Positions 44,463 to 56,000 of a stretch of DNA of 64,000 nt are shown here, in pieces. The stretch covers positions 84,709-148,708 of the forward strand of contig JALNQF010000113.1 of the NCBI GenBank assembly GCA_028456385.1, written 5' to 3'. How positions within the stretch are numbered: the stretch's first letter is position 1; each line of letters starts with the position of its first letter. The notes under the pieces were generated by a model, which worked only from the letters and a program-made list of their open reading frames with translations, had not been told where the DNA came from and did not search any database. Origin of the DNA: Ophiosphaerella korrae. Lineage: Eukaryota > Ascomycota > Dothideomycetes > Pleosporales > Phaeosphaeriaceae. The position numbers and the translations under genes are program-made.

Positions 44463-46365
44463 TTTGGCAGTAATCTCTCTCGAAGCCTTGGATAATGTCA
44501 GTTGGCAAAGAGTGGGCGAGCCCAAGGTTTTTTGATAGCCCAAATACTCCTTTTCCAAGGTTTAGACTGGAATAGAGATTGTATTCGAGTACTAGTAATG
44601 GGGTGTCAGTGATGTTCGTCCTTGATTAGATGCAGGTAGGGGTAAGCATAGCTATGTGGAAGGATATTTGCAAAGCTAAGGAACACCAAAGAAGTGGAAA
44701 GGTACATACCGAAATGCGGGGGCTTGTGGTGCAATGAGAGAAAAGTGGTGGAGATACGAATATCTGTTGCGGTTTCTGACAGATGAGTTCTCCCTCTAAT
44801 TTGCTTCGTTGCGGCTAATAGTGATCCGTTAGTTATTTATATATGAGTTACAATCGAGGCTTTCAAAAAGAGCAGAAGAAACGCTGCTTGCCGTGCGAGC
44901 CTGACTTCGAAAAATTGTACGTACTAGGTGTGGTGTTCCGCTCACGACAGAGATAGAAAGGTGCTTAGGAAGATACGCTCATGAAGGCACAGCAGGCACA
45001 GTAGTTACCAGCACGAATTTGTTGCAGTTGACAGTTTTGAGTTGCGGGAAATCTCGGTGCGTATAAGTAGAGAAGCGAGCGGAAGCATTTGTAGAGTGAC
45101 CTGCGAACTAAAAACTTTCACAAGGCACCTGGGCATATTGCTAGCGTGTCTAAGCACACTTCTGCCTTTCAGGGTTATGTGCAAACGGATTTGAGGCTTC
45201 AAAACAAACACCCAACCAATAGGAATGAGGGTCCTGATATATCAGCAATGTAACCGTTGTGCTGGACCCTACTCATCTTGATCTAGACAATGTCGGCCAG
45301 TTAAGGAATGGAAATATTTATTAAGATGAAAATAGTTGAAAGCCTGCAGCACATAATATTTTGAATGACTTAAGTGGTAATTGATTGCATTATACGGAGG
45401 AGTGTGTATTTGGTGTTAAGAATATGGGAAAATAAGTCAATCTAGCAGGGTATTTTGGAAAAGAGCCTATTATGGCAGTGGCTTCCTGCTATCAAGGTGA
45501 TTAGTAAATGGGAAATTTGTGCACGAAGTAGCAAAGTTGATTGATATATTTCGTGGACTGATCAACAGTGCCAAGTCATGAAACATGCTTCGGATTTCTG
45601 CTGCATACCTGATAATTAGCTATAGGTAATACGTTTCCCTGGTAGTTAGGTGAGGAAAATTGTGTGAAAGTCTGCTCTAGCTCTGGGTTAGCAGATAGCA
45701 AGCGGCTCGTGGCGCTAGTAAAAGGTAGAATAAAAGAACACTGGTGTACCGCACCCTACCTACTGATCCCCGATGCCAAGAACATATAAGACAAATCAAC
45801 CCTAGTATCAAGGCTTTGCCTCCACTTCATTAGGTTCCTAGAAATGAGGGCAACAACTGCCCTCTTCCATAACGCTTTAGTGAATTAATAGCATGCTTAC
45901 AAGTTGCACTCAAAATTTTATCATCATAGTTGTGATACATTCTAAGTAGCTTTTTCAACATCGAGCGAAATTCTTCCAGGGTTTTTCTGCCTAACTAGCT
46001 GGTGCTCGAAATTTCTATGAAATATTGAGTCAAATGATTATCCGATAGGTATAATAGTATAAGCAAAAGGACATTTAAGCGTGCCAATACATGTAGACCA
46101 GTTTACTTCTGCTTGTCCTATTCTGATAAAAGCACTACTGCCCTGTCTACTGTTTACATCGTTATCTTACACTATAGCTAAATCGATATACGTAACTTGA
46201 TATAACAAATATAACAGAAAGGGAGTAAAAAACAAGTACATTCCTGAATAGTCGTTGTATTGATAAGTTTTGGCAGCTTGATAGTGTGAATTTCAAGGTG
46301 CTCTCTCGGACTCTTTGCAATTCTACACAAGAATACCAAAAGTCTATCTCTCCTTTTGAAGGAAC
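44463..46365. other. AT-rich intergenic region
   Basis: 1.9 kb holding the F-C promoter side and the 3' flank of the methyltransferase gene. A TATA-like TTATATATG lies at about 44837. No gene supported; a 68-codon minus frame at 45005 is unremarkable. Confidence 0.4.
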
Positions 46366-47037
46366 TTACCCATCAGCATTGGGCCCCGAGATCTTTCGAA
46401 GAACTAACACTATCCCATCACCCGCACCTCTACGCCACACATGTAAGTTCTTCTCTACTACCTCTACCTTGCCTTCCTTGACTAGAAGGCCGACTATCAT
46501 CTCGAAATCCTTCTCCCGCCAATGGTCTCCTCGAATAGTGGCGACAATAACACCACTTGGCTTTACGACTTTAACAAACTCATTAAGGGGTTCTGGCCCA
46601 AGATGGCCATGTGTAAATGTACCACAGCACGTGAGTGCATCGTATTTTCCATTTGCTGCAGGTAGCCTGGTTGTCAGGTCTGCGATCTCCAAGCTTTTGT
46701 ATACGCCAGTGTTGCGTGCTACGTCAAGCATCCCATTACTGATATCTAGACCATATATTTGTTTTGCTCCCAGCTTAGCAAGCTCAATCCCAACAAGGCC
46801 TGTGCCACAACCTGCGTCTATAATTTTGAGATTGCTTAAAGCTTCATCCTGGGCTGGAAGCCCGTTGTATTTCAACCCGCGCACAACCGCTTCAGCGACC
46901 AGCCGTGGAGCCGTGAAATCTTCTTTGGCCATGTCTGAGTCGTAGGTATTCGCCCATTCATCATAAAGTTCGCGTGATTCCGTTGTGCTGGTAGCTGCAA
47001 AGACACGGTCCAAGAGGGTCTTGGACGTCGTCGCCAT
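46366..47037 (-). CDS. Class I SAM-dependent methyltransferase (METTL27/WBSCR27-like)
   Basis: Single exon, 223 residues from ATG 47037. The SAM-binding signature is complete: motif I IIDAGCGTGLVG at about residues 72-83, then the acidic strand end IYGLDIS, motif II-like KYDALTCCGTF, and VKPSGVIVATIRG as motif III. The start LYDEWANTYDSD is typical of small methyltransferases resembling METTL27. Substrate unknown for the family. No targeting signal, so probably cytosolic. The plus-strand frame 46286-46945 is its shadow. It lies between F-C and the thiolase gene and looks unrelated to them. Confidence 0.88.
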   Translation of the reverse strand: MATTSKTLLDRVFAATSTTESRELYDEWANTYDSDMAKEDFTAPRLVAEAVVRGLKYNGLPAQDEALSNLKIIDAGCGTGLVGIELAKLGAKQIYGLDISNGMLDVARNTGVYKSLEIADLTTRLPAANGKYDALTCCGTFTHGHLGPEPLNEFVKVVKPSGVIVATIRGDHWREKDFEMIVGLLVKEGKVEVVEKNLHVWRRGAGDGIVLVLRKISGPNADG

Positions 47038-47794
47038 GTTGACCTCGGGATTGAAGTATTTGCGTTTTACGCCGCAATACGAGCAACTGAATTTCGTCTC
47101 GTGGAATATGGTAGATTTGATGATGGTAGCGGCTTGTAGTAGGGGAAGGTCGATGGAATAGATTGATATAATTTACACGACGGTCTTACGGATACTTGCA
47201 ATAGGTAGGTATTGTAGAAGTTACTTTTACGTCATAACCCCGCGCAATGTCACCCACCTGTGATAGCAAAGAATTGTTATCGGGACAAACGAGTATGAAA
47301 TCATGAGACTAAACTGGATGATGCAGCTTACGCCAACATATACCTGTTGTCGAGTGACTTAGTTTTATAATTGAATATGCCACGAATTTCAGTGTTGCCT
47401 TTCGACCTGGAAGGCGCTATGCTAAAGTGGACAGATTCTGTCATTGACAAATTCTCGTCTTTCAAGGCCTGTGTTCGAAATCTGGGAACGTATCCAAAAG
47501 TCAAGAAATAAATAATTTCACGAAACTACTGGAAGATAGGTTATATATATCGAGCAGGTTACAAGGATCATCGAGGTTGGGTGTATACGAGTAACTAACG
47601 GCATGTATGAGGTATATTACAGCCCGCTTAGTCTATGGGTCAAAAACAACAACTGTAGTATCAAGGCCTTACGGCCGCATTATAGGCCTACTATGTTTGT
47701 CATCGTGCACATGATGCAAACTCAAACACAATGGCTACTACGAACTTTGTGAAGTGACTAGCTGCTTTCGCGCTGTGCAGACTCGACCTTGGGC

Positions 47795-47800
47795 CCGAGG
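47795..47800 (-). promoter_or_regulatory. CCTCGG box (FarA/FarB-type), distal
   Basis: Plus-strand CCGAGG, 357 bases upstream of the thiolase ATG. CCTCGG is the established core bound by FarA/FarB regulators of fatty-acid catabolism in Aspergillus. Six bases can occur by chance; the gene context supports the call. Confidence 0.45.
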
Positions 47801-48005
47801 TGTAGATACGGCACTCTCGGGTAAGGGTTTCTTCGTGGATCACTAGCGCAATAATATCTTGCAGGGAGGTTGTTAGTCCTTGGATGAGACGTTTCTCACT
47901 GGTAATCGTATGACAGTTTCTGATGCTTTGCAGCGGAAAGGAAACGCGAGGGCGAATTTAGCCAATGGACGATCTGCCGAACTCGTGACCTCTAATGTCC
48001 GAGAG

Positions 48006-48011
48006 CCTCGG
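48006..48011 (+). promoter_or_regulatory. CCTCGG box (FarA/FarB-type), proximal
   Basis: CCTCGG on the coding strand about 146 bases upstream of the thiolase ATG, a usual distance for a fungal activator site. Confidence 0.5.
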
Positions 48012-48151
48012 CTGAAAGACGCCGCGGTTCCCCCACAACAAGTTAAAGGGTCGCTTCCGCATCTTTCTGCTCGATATCTAAACAATTGACCATCTCATAT
48101 CAGTCTTTCATTCTTCCTTGTACTATATCAGCTCTGTAAAATATCATCAAG

Positions 48152-49495
48152 ATGACTGAACGCCTCAAGTCTATCGTGTCGCAGATTGCACCCTCAACGA
48201 GCGCATTGGCAACCATGTAAGCTTCTACCATATCCACATTCTTCAGTGTCGCGACCACCATTGGACGCATATTTGGGAAGGGTAAATGGCTGATAGTGTC
48301 GTTTAGTACCACAAAGAACCCCGACGATGTTGTGATCACGCTCGCACTCCGTACACCTCTCACAAAAGCCTACAAGGGTGGTTTCAAGGACACGACACTC
48401 GATGGACTTATGGTGAAGATCCTCAAGGCCGTCATTGAGAAGTCAAATCTTGACCCGGCTCTTGTTGAAGATATTTGCTGTGGCAACGTCAGCGACGCCA
48501 AAGCCGCTTACTACATCCGTGCTGCCATGTTGGCTGCTGGTTTCCCAAACACTACATCTGGTTCATCCCTGAATCGATTCTGCTCATCAGGTCTGAAAGC
48601 AGTCCAGGATATCGCAAATCAAATCGCTGTCGGTAGCATCGAGATTGGTCTTGCAGTTGGCGCGGAGAGCATGACAGCTGGTGGAGACCGACTTGAGAGG
48701 CCGTTCGTGGATGAGATCTTGAAGAACCAGGAGGCCGCAGACTGCATGCAGCCCATGGGTCAAACCTCAGAGAACGTAGGAAAGGACTTCAACATCTCCC
48801 GCGAGAAGCAAGATAAATTTGCTGCCGAGTCATACAGGAGAGCCGAGGTTGCACAGAAGGCTGGCTGGTTCGATGATGAAATTGCGCCTATCAAGACCGT
48901 TCTCAAAGACCCCAAGACTGGCGAGGAGAAGGAAGTTACATTGACCAAGGATGAGGGCATCCGATATGGTACAACTTTCGAGAGCCTCCAGAAGATCAAG
49001 CCGGCATTCCTTCCCCATGGCGATAAGTCACATGCTGGTAACTCCTCACAGCTCACGGACGGTGCCGCAGCAGTCTTGTTGATGAAGCGCTCGACGGCCG
49101 AGAAGCTTGGTCAGCCCATCCTCGCAAAATTCGTCGGTGCCACGGTTGCCGGTCTCGCACCTCGAATCATGGGCATCGGTCCATCCGTCGCAATCCCCAA
49201 ACTCCTTACAAAGTTCGGTCTCGCAATTGATGATATCGACCTGATTGAGATCAATGAAGCTTTCGCATCAATGGCAGTATACTGCACGGAGACATTGAAG
49301 CTCGACCCTTCCAAGCTCAACGTCCGAGGTGGAGCTATCGCTTTGGGCCATCCTCTAGGATGCACTGGTGCAAGGCAGATCGTCACTGGTTTGAGCGAGT
49401 GCAGAAGACAGAAGAAGAAGGTTTTGTTGACAAGCATGTGCATTGGCACTGGCATGGGTATGGCTGGTCTTTTCGTCAACGAACAAAATGTTTAG
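48152..49495 (+). CDS. POT1: Peroxisomal 3-ketoacyl-CoA thiolase
   Basis: Two exons, 48152-48216 and 48307-49495; the 90-nt intron (GTAAGC ... TTTAG, branch GGCTGAT) leaves 417 residues. It catalyses the last step of fatty-acid beta-oxidation, splitting 3-ketoacyl-CoA with CoA to give acetyl-CoA. Catalytic residues: Cys114 in NRFCSSGLKAV, His370 in GAIALGHPLGCTGAR, Cys400 in SMCIGTGMGMAG. The start RLKSIVSQI resembles the peroxisomal PTS2 signal (R-L-x5-H/Q-L/A) but ends in Ile and has Val at an inner position, so it is a weak match. The first exon encodes just this presequence, as in other fungal PTS2 thiolases. CCTCGG boxes upstream suggest fatty-acid induction. A conserved single-copy-type gene between lineage-specific ones. 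Confidence 0.95.
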
Positions 49496-51726
49496 AGCTT
49501 AGTTCCATATATCCTCCCAAATTTTTGAATAATTAATCGCTTTTAATATTCAAACACTCACATATTTCCACATTGCTGGATGGTCCTCAAGATGCAACTT
49601 TTTTTTTGTGGAATGATACAGCACAAAGCAGCTCGTATTGATTGAGCTGTGCAGCCCGAATAGCGCATTCAACTAGTAACATCTCTATCAGCACAACAAC
49701 GCTAGCGATACTTCAGAAACTTTTGAAAAGCCCCTTTAATATATTTAGAAAACACAGTCATATTCCCAAATAATTTCAGTTTGTTGTTGTAACATTAAAA
49801 GCTCTTGCGTAACACAGCCCCGGCGAGGCTACAGCTCATCAAGTACGAGCTCCTTCGTACAGCAAGCAATTCCGCCCATTGCTAGGCTGAACATGGTAAT
49901 CTAGAGGGTCGAAGCCACATGACAAGATCTTTCAACACTCTACGCTATTACAAATTCGTGTTAGGACTAGGTAATCGATCACCGCACAGAAAAGCGATGG
50001 ACACTATTCTCCCCCAAACCGATGAATCTTTCCACTTAGGGTAAAGTTCATCGAACGAACATCGCGAAACAAGATCCTGCCTACTATCAACCAGGAAAGT
50101 AGTTATACTGCTTTCTCTGAGCTGGGTACTACGCAGCAAATTACACCTCATATGAAGGGACAGATCTGGACCTATATAGCACTAAGGTCCTTGGCACCTC
50201 TTCTTGTTGTCATCGAAAGTAATAATGCGGCTATCATGGAAAGTCCGACTGCGATTGCTCTGAGGGCTAGGAAAGCACACACACACGTCCTATCCAAAAA
50301 TGGGTCAAAATACCCAAGGCTCATAGGCATCTTGTCAACCCTCCGAAGGAACTCGAGAACATTGATGATGGGCACAATCAAAGAAACGAATAGGTTATGA
50401 AATGCTGTCACGCATTAAGGGAGCAAAGAGGGGTTATTACGATGGATAGTGTTTTCCGGGGTTTCAAACAGTTTCGTGATATTTGCATATAACACAAGGT
50501 AAATTTCAAAATCGCCTCGCAGTTAGATCATACGTGAAGAAGACCAGTTATATAAAAAGTATGTCCTCTCCATTACTCCCCGAGGTCTGAAATTGAGGGG
50601 GGCGAAGTGGACTTTTCGATGCATGGGATTCAGTGGGCCCAAATGTATCACACGATTTGCACTCGGCAATATAGCTGTATAGGGGAAGAGTTTTGTATAG
50701 AGCAAACAGGGGTATGAGAATGAGTTGTCAGAGCGGGCATTGCGAAGGTTAGATGCATCAAGATCTTGTACAGATTTGTATGAGGGAGCGCTTTGAGATG
50801 TTCCATCGAATATGATAGGATTGATATCCTGTTTGCGGCGAAAAAGGCTGAGGTGTAGTTAGTATGTGCTGTAGAGTGGTGGGATTAGCTTAACCGGTAA
50901 TTTATCCATCCTCAGTAAGTGCTTATTCAAAGTAAGCACTCTAATGAGCAATAGAAAAGCCTTATAGAAGTTCATAGAGAATATTGATGGATTTGTAGCG
51001 AAGACAAATCTCAAGGAATCAATCAATTTGTAGAGTATCCTCTTTTACTAATAAAACACTTGGCAAGAGATATAGACCTCCAGAATCCCTTTATGGCGGA
51101 ACAGCGAAGTTACGGAGATCGGTTAGCATATTAAGATCGAGCACAAAAGATTGTATGTTTTCATTAGTTTTCGTGATACTTAATAGGTAGCACCCCACCC
51201 AGCGCATAATCTTATCTTTAAACAATATAACTTCTTTCTACTCTTTTATTCCGTGCGATGCTTCAATAAATTGATGTCTCCTAACTTAAAACTTGATTTC
51301 GACAGCGATATGTGATTTTATGTCTCGCGTAGTGGAGTTGATAATACTCAATAACTAACAAATCAAACTCACAGTTACAAGGGCAGACCGGGTAGGGGTC
51401 TTGATAGTAGTTGCATTCTCACCATCTCTTTATCACTCTGCTGCTAATATGATTCATGCTTATTTCTGAGTTCTTTCGGGCCTTGCAGGTCTGGAGAGAG
51501 GCTGTCCTCAATGCTCAAGGCGTGGGAAGTAGGTTTTCTACAAGGCAAATTATATCAACTTAACCCGAATTAGATCACTGGGTTACTTATGAGCGCGGCA
51601 TCAAAAAGCAAAATCGGAGATAGAGATAGTTTATTGGGGTATCTAAGCTGTAACTAATTAACGGCAACACCGAATATGGAAACCTTATTTGAGTTAAACT
51701 ATTAGCACTATGCAGTTTTCTGAAAT
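49496..51726. other. AT-rich gene-free interval
   Basis: 2.2 kb without a supportable gene. Hydrophobic frames at 50152-50411 on both strands lack an ATG at their ends or any recognisable match. Contains the 3' ends of the thiolase (plus) and F-D (minus). Confidence 0.4.
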
Positions 51727-53097
51727 TTACGCATCGGCCATAACTGTCTTGGCCTGTTCCAGGGATAGCACATCCGGATGTTCTCCAGATTTCATTTGCC
51801 GAACCATCGATGGCAGGAGTGGGAAGATTAGTAAATGCTTCCGAACATATCCCTCCACTTCACTGAGTCGGACTTGATTTTGGTTGCGACGGGCGTGTTG
51901 GATAGCTCGAGTTAGAAGTCGTGCGCCATCGCCTTCAGGGAAGTGCTTGACGCCATCCACTAGGTCTTCCAGGAAGTAATCCAGTAAACCATTGTATTTT
52001 TGGTTTATTTGGGGTTTCCAGCCTCTAGTTGTGAAGTTACTTGTTTTCCATTTTGTCTTCTCCCGACAGGTGGTACCCACAATGGCTATCTGTGCGTTCT
52101 GTTTCCATCTCTCCATCGACCCTACCGTCACCCAGTTCGGCGCTACAAACCCTCGAGAAAAGTTGATGTAGTTTGCAATATTTTTAGCATCCCATCCATT
52201 TTGATTTAATCTGAAGGATGCATCGTGCCATAGCAAGTGACGTGGGAAGAATGTAAGGAGCTCTTCGGCAGATAATTCTATACCGCCTAGAAGTCGAATG
52301 TCTACATTCTCGACTGGAAATGTACTGTGCATTGGGTGAAATTTACCCTTTTGTTCGCCACCATTGCAGTACTTCGTTACAGTTTCATCATCCACAAGTG
52401 GAATTGGTTGGTTGTATATTTCTGCCCGCTTCTTGATCTTTTGCAATGCCAAGGCTCGTTGAACACCCCATGGTCGTCGGTTCACAACTCGAGTTTTATC
52501 ACGCGCTATTCCAAGTAGTTCTAAGCTTGACATTGAGGTGTTTGACATAGCACGCTCATCCTTGATCGCTTGGACCCCGCGTTTGTCGTTTGTGTAGCGT
52601 CGCTTCCGACGACTACCGTACTCATCGACTGCATCCATATCAAGCTTATGCTTCGGGCTCTGATTCACCATATCCGCTGTTTTTTTAAGTATGGAAGATT
52701 TGACCGGCACACTACTGACTAACATGACCTGTGCTGGAGTGCTATGACCCTCCGTGAGTTGGGCAGAAGTCACTTCTTCAGGCCTACTTATCGATGATTC
52801 AGAAGGTGTCGTTGCAGTACTTGATGTAGAAGTCGCTTCCGAATAAGTCTTATCTATATCAAGAGATATCTTCTTATACCCACCGACGTGCGGGCAGCTA
52901 TATTGACGAGTTTTGATATGCTCCTCGGTAAAGCGGTTTAGAATGTGGTTATTGTCGTGTAGTATGGTCATCGAATACTGCTGAATATACCGTTCATACC
53001 CCATACTAATTGATTTTTCTTGAGAACACCACTGATCTCTGCACTCGCCCACGTATAAGTCTGGATTGACACAAGACTCTGAAGATTTGCTGGACAT
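51727..53097 (-). CDS. F-family member F-D, divergent, unknown function
   Basis: Single exon, 456 residues from ATG 53097. The N-terminal half is specific to this copy: Cys/Tyr-containing start (CRDQWCSQEKSISMGYERY), a Ser/Thr-rich linker and basic clusters (GSRRKRRYTNDKR). Block 1 reads ELSAEELLTFFPRHLLWHDA, then SFRLNQNGWDAKNIANYI, and block 2 reads KHFPEGDGARLLTRAIQHAR, then RNQNQVRLSEVEGYVRKH. It is clearly related to pseudogene F-E and more distantly to F-B and F-C. No signal peptide or membrane helix; the basic clusters could serve as NLS. It stands alone in AT-rich DNA with no neighbour within 2 kb. Confidence 0.7.
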   Translation of the reverse strand: MSSKSSESCVNPDLYVGECRDQWCSQEKSISMGYERYIQQYSMTILHDNNHILNRFTEEHIKTRQYSCPHVGGYKKISLDIDKTYSEATSTSSTATTPSESSISRPEEVTSAQLTEGHSTPAQVMLVSSVPVKSSILKKTADMVNQSPKHKLDMDAVDEYGSRRKRRYTNDKRGVQAIKDERAMSNTSMSSLELLGIARDKTRVVNRRPWGVQRALALQKIKKRAEIYNQPIPLVDDETVTKYCNGGEQKGKFHPMHSTFPVENVDIRLLGGIELSAEELLTFFPRHLLWHDASFRLNQNGWDAKNIANYINFSRGFVAPNWVTVGSMERWKQNAQIAIVGTTCREKTKWKTSNFTTRGWKPQINQKYNGLLDYFLEDLVDGVKHFPEGDGARLLTRAIQHARRNQNQVRLSEVEGYVRKHLLIFPLLPSMVRQMKSGEHPDVLSLEQAKTVMADA

Positions 53098-56000
53098 ATT
53101 GTTGGCCGTTGAAAATATTGTAGAAGGAAATGGGTGGGTCGAGAGGATAATTGGAATCTAATCGGAAAATTTATAGTAACCCAATTCAATTCTATATTAG
53201 CCGTAAAAGGCATTGTGATCTCAGTGTACGGAGACGGTGCCTGCAAGACAGTATACCGCCACCAGAGGCCAGGAAAGCGTGTGGTCAAACAATGTCGTTC
53301 GATTTTTCTTATTCCAGAGCACTGTGATATCCGCAGTATTCTTATAACGACCAGGCTGTGTTTATGTACGGTGAAACTTTTGACGTCTACGCGGGAATGG
53401 GGATATTCGAGTGCTGTGGCTCGGGTTGCTCTCTGCTCTGGTACTCGCCGCAGTAATGTATCATCACTTCAGAGTTCGCATCGGATCGCGCCAGAAGTCC
53501 ACCGCCCCAGCCAGAGTATCTTCGGGTTCCATTTTCTCTGCTACTGAGCTGCTCATGCTGTAGTTTCGTTTTCGATCAACAAGCGCCGTTGGTACTGGTA
53601 CCTTTCTGTTCAGGTAACACCTCCAAACACCTCACTTCCTAGTCTTGCGTGGTCGTGGTATTACTTCTAGTTGTAGATTTGCGTACCAATGACCCACTGT
53701 CGCATCAATCTCGGAGTGCGCAATGAGAGAGGGAAGGCATCAAGGAAAGCAATCGGCGACTCGAACGTCATACTTAGGCGCTGCCCCGGTCTATGAAGGG
53801 AAGCAAAAGATAGTAAACGTAGAGAGCGTAGAAGGTAGGAGGCAAACTCGGTCGGTGTGCTCGGGCAGGCTATCCAGCAGCGCGCCTTACCGCTTACAGC
53901 ACTTGACTGTTTCGATAGTGCTACCACAAAGACGGGAACACAGCAACCGAGCGCACAACCTGGTGGATGACAATGATTCGATGACTGTTGGTGAGGGTGA
54001 GGGCGCTAGACTACCTCAAATGCTTCTTGCCCCTCACCCTGAACCTCAACGTCTACCGCTGCTGTCTAATCTCCTCGTTCGCCACTATACTAATTTCTGA
54101 TCCTTTGATTTGAGGTTTCTCCTCGCAACCAGTGTTCAGGATGACCAGCCGTCCTTTGGATGACTACCTCTACGGAACCTGGATTTGCAGGCTGACATCC
54201 TTTATTGTGCTCGTTGATAAGGTACGCCCACAAAATTGATACGCCGGATGCGAATGGCGCATCAACAGGAGGTGAACCAACACCATGCTTACTGTACTTG
54301 CAACACACTGACGTGAAGATGAAGGTGGTCTAGGAGCTCGACCATGCCGAGGACGATCTGTTTGCAAATTTAAAATGATCCTCACGCCCATAAGTCCAAG
54401 ATGATGCGAGCCGCCAACATCGAACCTCCTCTAACTCGGCGCAATTAAATCGGCGGAATATTTGCATTCGAATAGGCACAACGGAAGGCGTGGTATTACC
54501 CGTTGCTCTTTGGAAACTGGATGTTCTTAGACCCTTGAATGCGGCTTCCTTGCCTTCCCGCCCCGCACACGACCCGAGATGGCCTTCATTTTGAACTCTA
54601 TGTAGATGGTCGATGGTAGCGCATCATCGAATCATACGAAAAAAGAAGGGCATATATCCGATAGAAATGCGTGCACCATCGAGGAGCCCCTATTCGGAGT
54701 CCCGATTGCCTCTTCTCACTCCAGACACTGCAGTGTGGCCAAACTTGCCCTAGAGAGATTCACAGTGACAGCGGGGTTTGCGTGCCGAAGGAGAATTCGG
54801 GGTTGGTTGCCCTTTATCACCTGTTGGCACATCAAAGTTGTGCTTGAGACCTTAGACTCCGATTGGCTGGTATAGTCTTTACGAAGAATATTGCTTTGTA
54901 CACCACGCCGACGGCAAGCATCTTACTCGGGGATATTTTTGTCCGCAAAGCTTGCCTTTGTGCAGGTGTATTGTGAGTAGTCCTTACAACTTTCAAAGCA
55001 AAATCCCGTAACCACATGTTCAGGCGTGCGGCACATAAGACCTCATAATACTTCGTCAGCACATGGAGGACAGCTGGGAACTAAGTGTCGAGGATATAAA
55101 GTGGGCTATCTTGCCTCAGATCATGAGCCGTTTTCGCCAAAGTCTCATCGTCTTGGCACAGATCGTTGACGGCGCATGCCGAAGTCCTGTCATACTGGTC
55201 CAAGACGTGATAACTGGTTCAGGGTGCGGTGCCTTTTGAGCATAGCGCTCGGCCCTTCGAACAAATTCTTATAAGCCAAGGAGTTAAGGCTGCCCATGGA
55301 CAAGCGAAGATAGTTTTTCCGTATTTTGCAGCACGGCATTGCCAGCTATCTACAACAGTGTGAAGTACGCTACAACATCATGCTCTCTCTCCACGGTTTT
55401 GACATAAACAACCTGCGCAGAAGGCTTATAAACTATGCAGTTTTTATGACACCGACTTTGAACGTATCAAATTGAGAAGAAAAGCCATTGACCTTTAAAA
55501 TCAATTTGGTCGACATCAAGACCAAGTATGCAATACCTATGGCTTTGGGACGCATAACATGAAACGGCATGTCCACAAAAGAAGGTACTCCACAGGGAGA
55601 GAACAAGTGACAAGCAACTTATACGTTAGCAGAGTGCGAGTGTTGACAGCACCTGTCCACTTTCGCGGTGAGGTGGCTTCCTAAGATCATGCTTCAAAGC
55701 CGGTGGATAAGGACGTTCCATCCGGTGAACAATTCACTGTCTGCCATCCGCACCTCTCACAAGGGACACGGGAAGTCGCACCATGCACTCCGACTACTGT
55801 ATATATGTTACTCATCCCCCGTTTGGACATGCTTCAGCCCTCGGGTCATCTTGGTGATGTTCCGCCCATGACGAGATTCGTCTACTTATTATATATGGTT
55901 ATAGGGCACCCTTATACCGGTGTTGTCCTTAAGGAAGAGAAGCTTCATAATTCTCTTTCTTTAAATCGCGTAGTTCACGCATGGATCGAGCATATTGTAT

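Larger units (their letters stand above)
47038..48151. promoter_or_regulatory. Divergent upstream region of methyltransferase and thiolase genes
   Basis: 1.1 kb non-coding. The thiolase side carries two CCTCGG elements, listed separately, and a pyrimidine-rich leader just before the ATG at 48152. Confidence 0.5.

Noticed and set aside
46286..46945. 219-codon plus-strand frame
   Set aside because: Shadow of the methyltransferase gene, whose SAM motifs are on the minus strand.
50152..50411. Overlapping hydrophobic ORFs on both strands
   Set aside because: The more membrane-like minus frame lacks an ATG at its start and no family is recognised.
53134..54100. Frames of 137 and 125 codons downstream of F-D
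   Set aside because: No motif, biased composition, and overlapping alternatives on the other strand.
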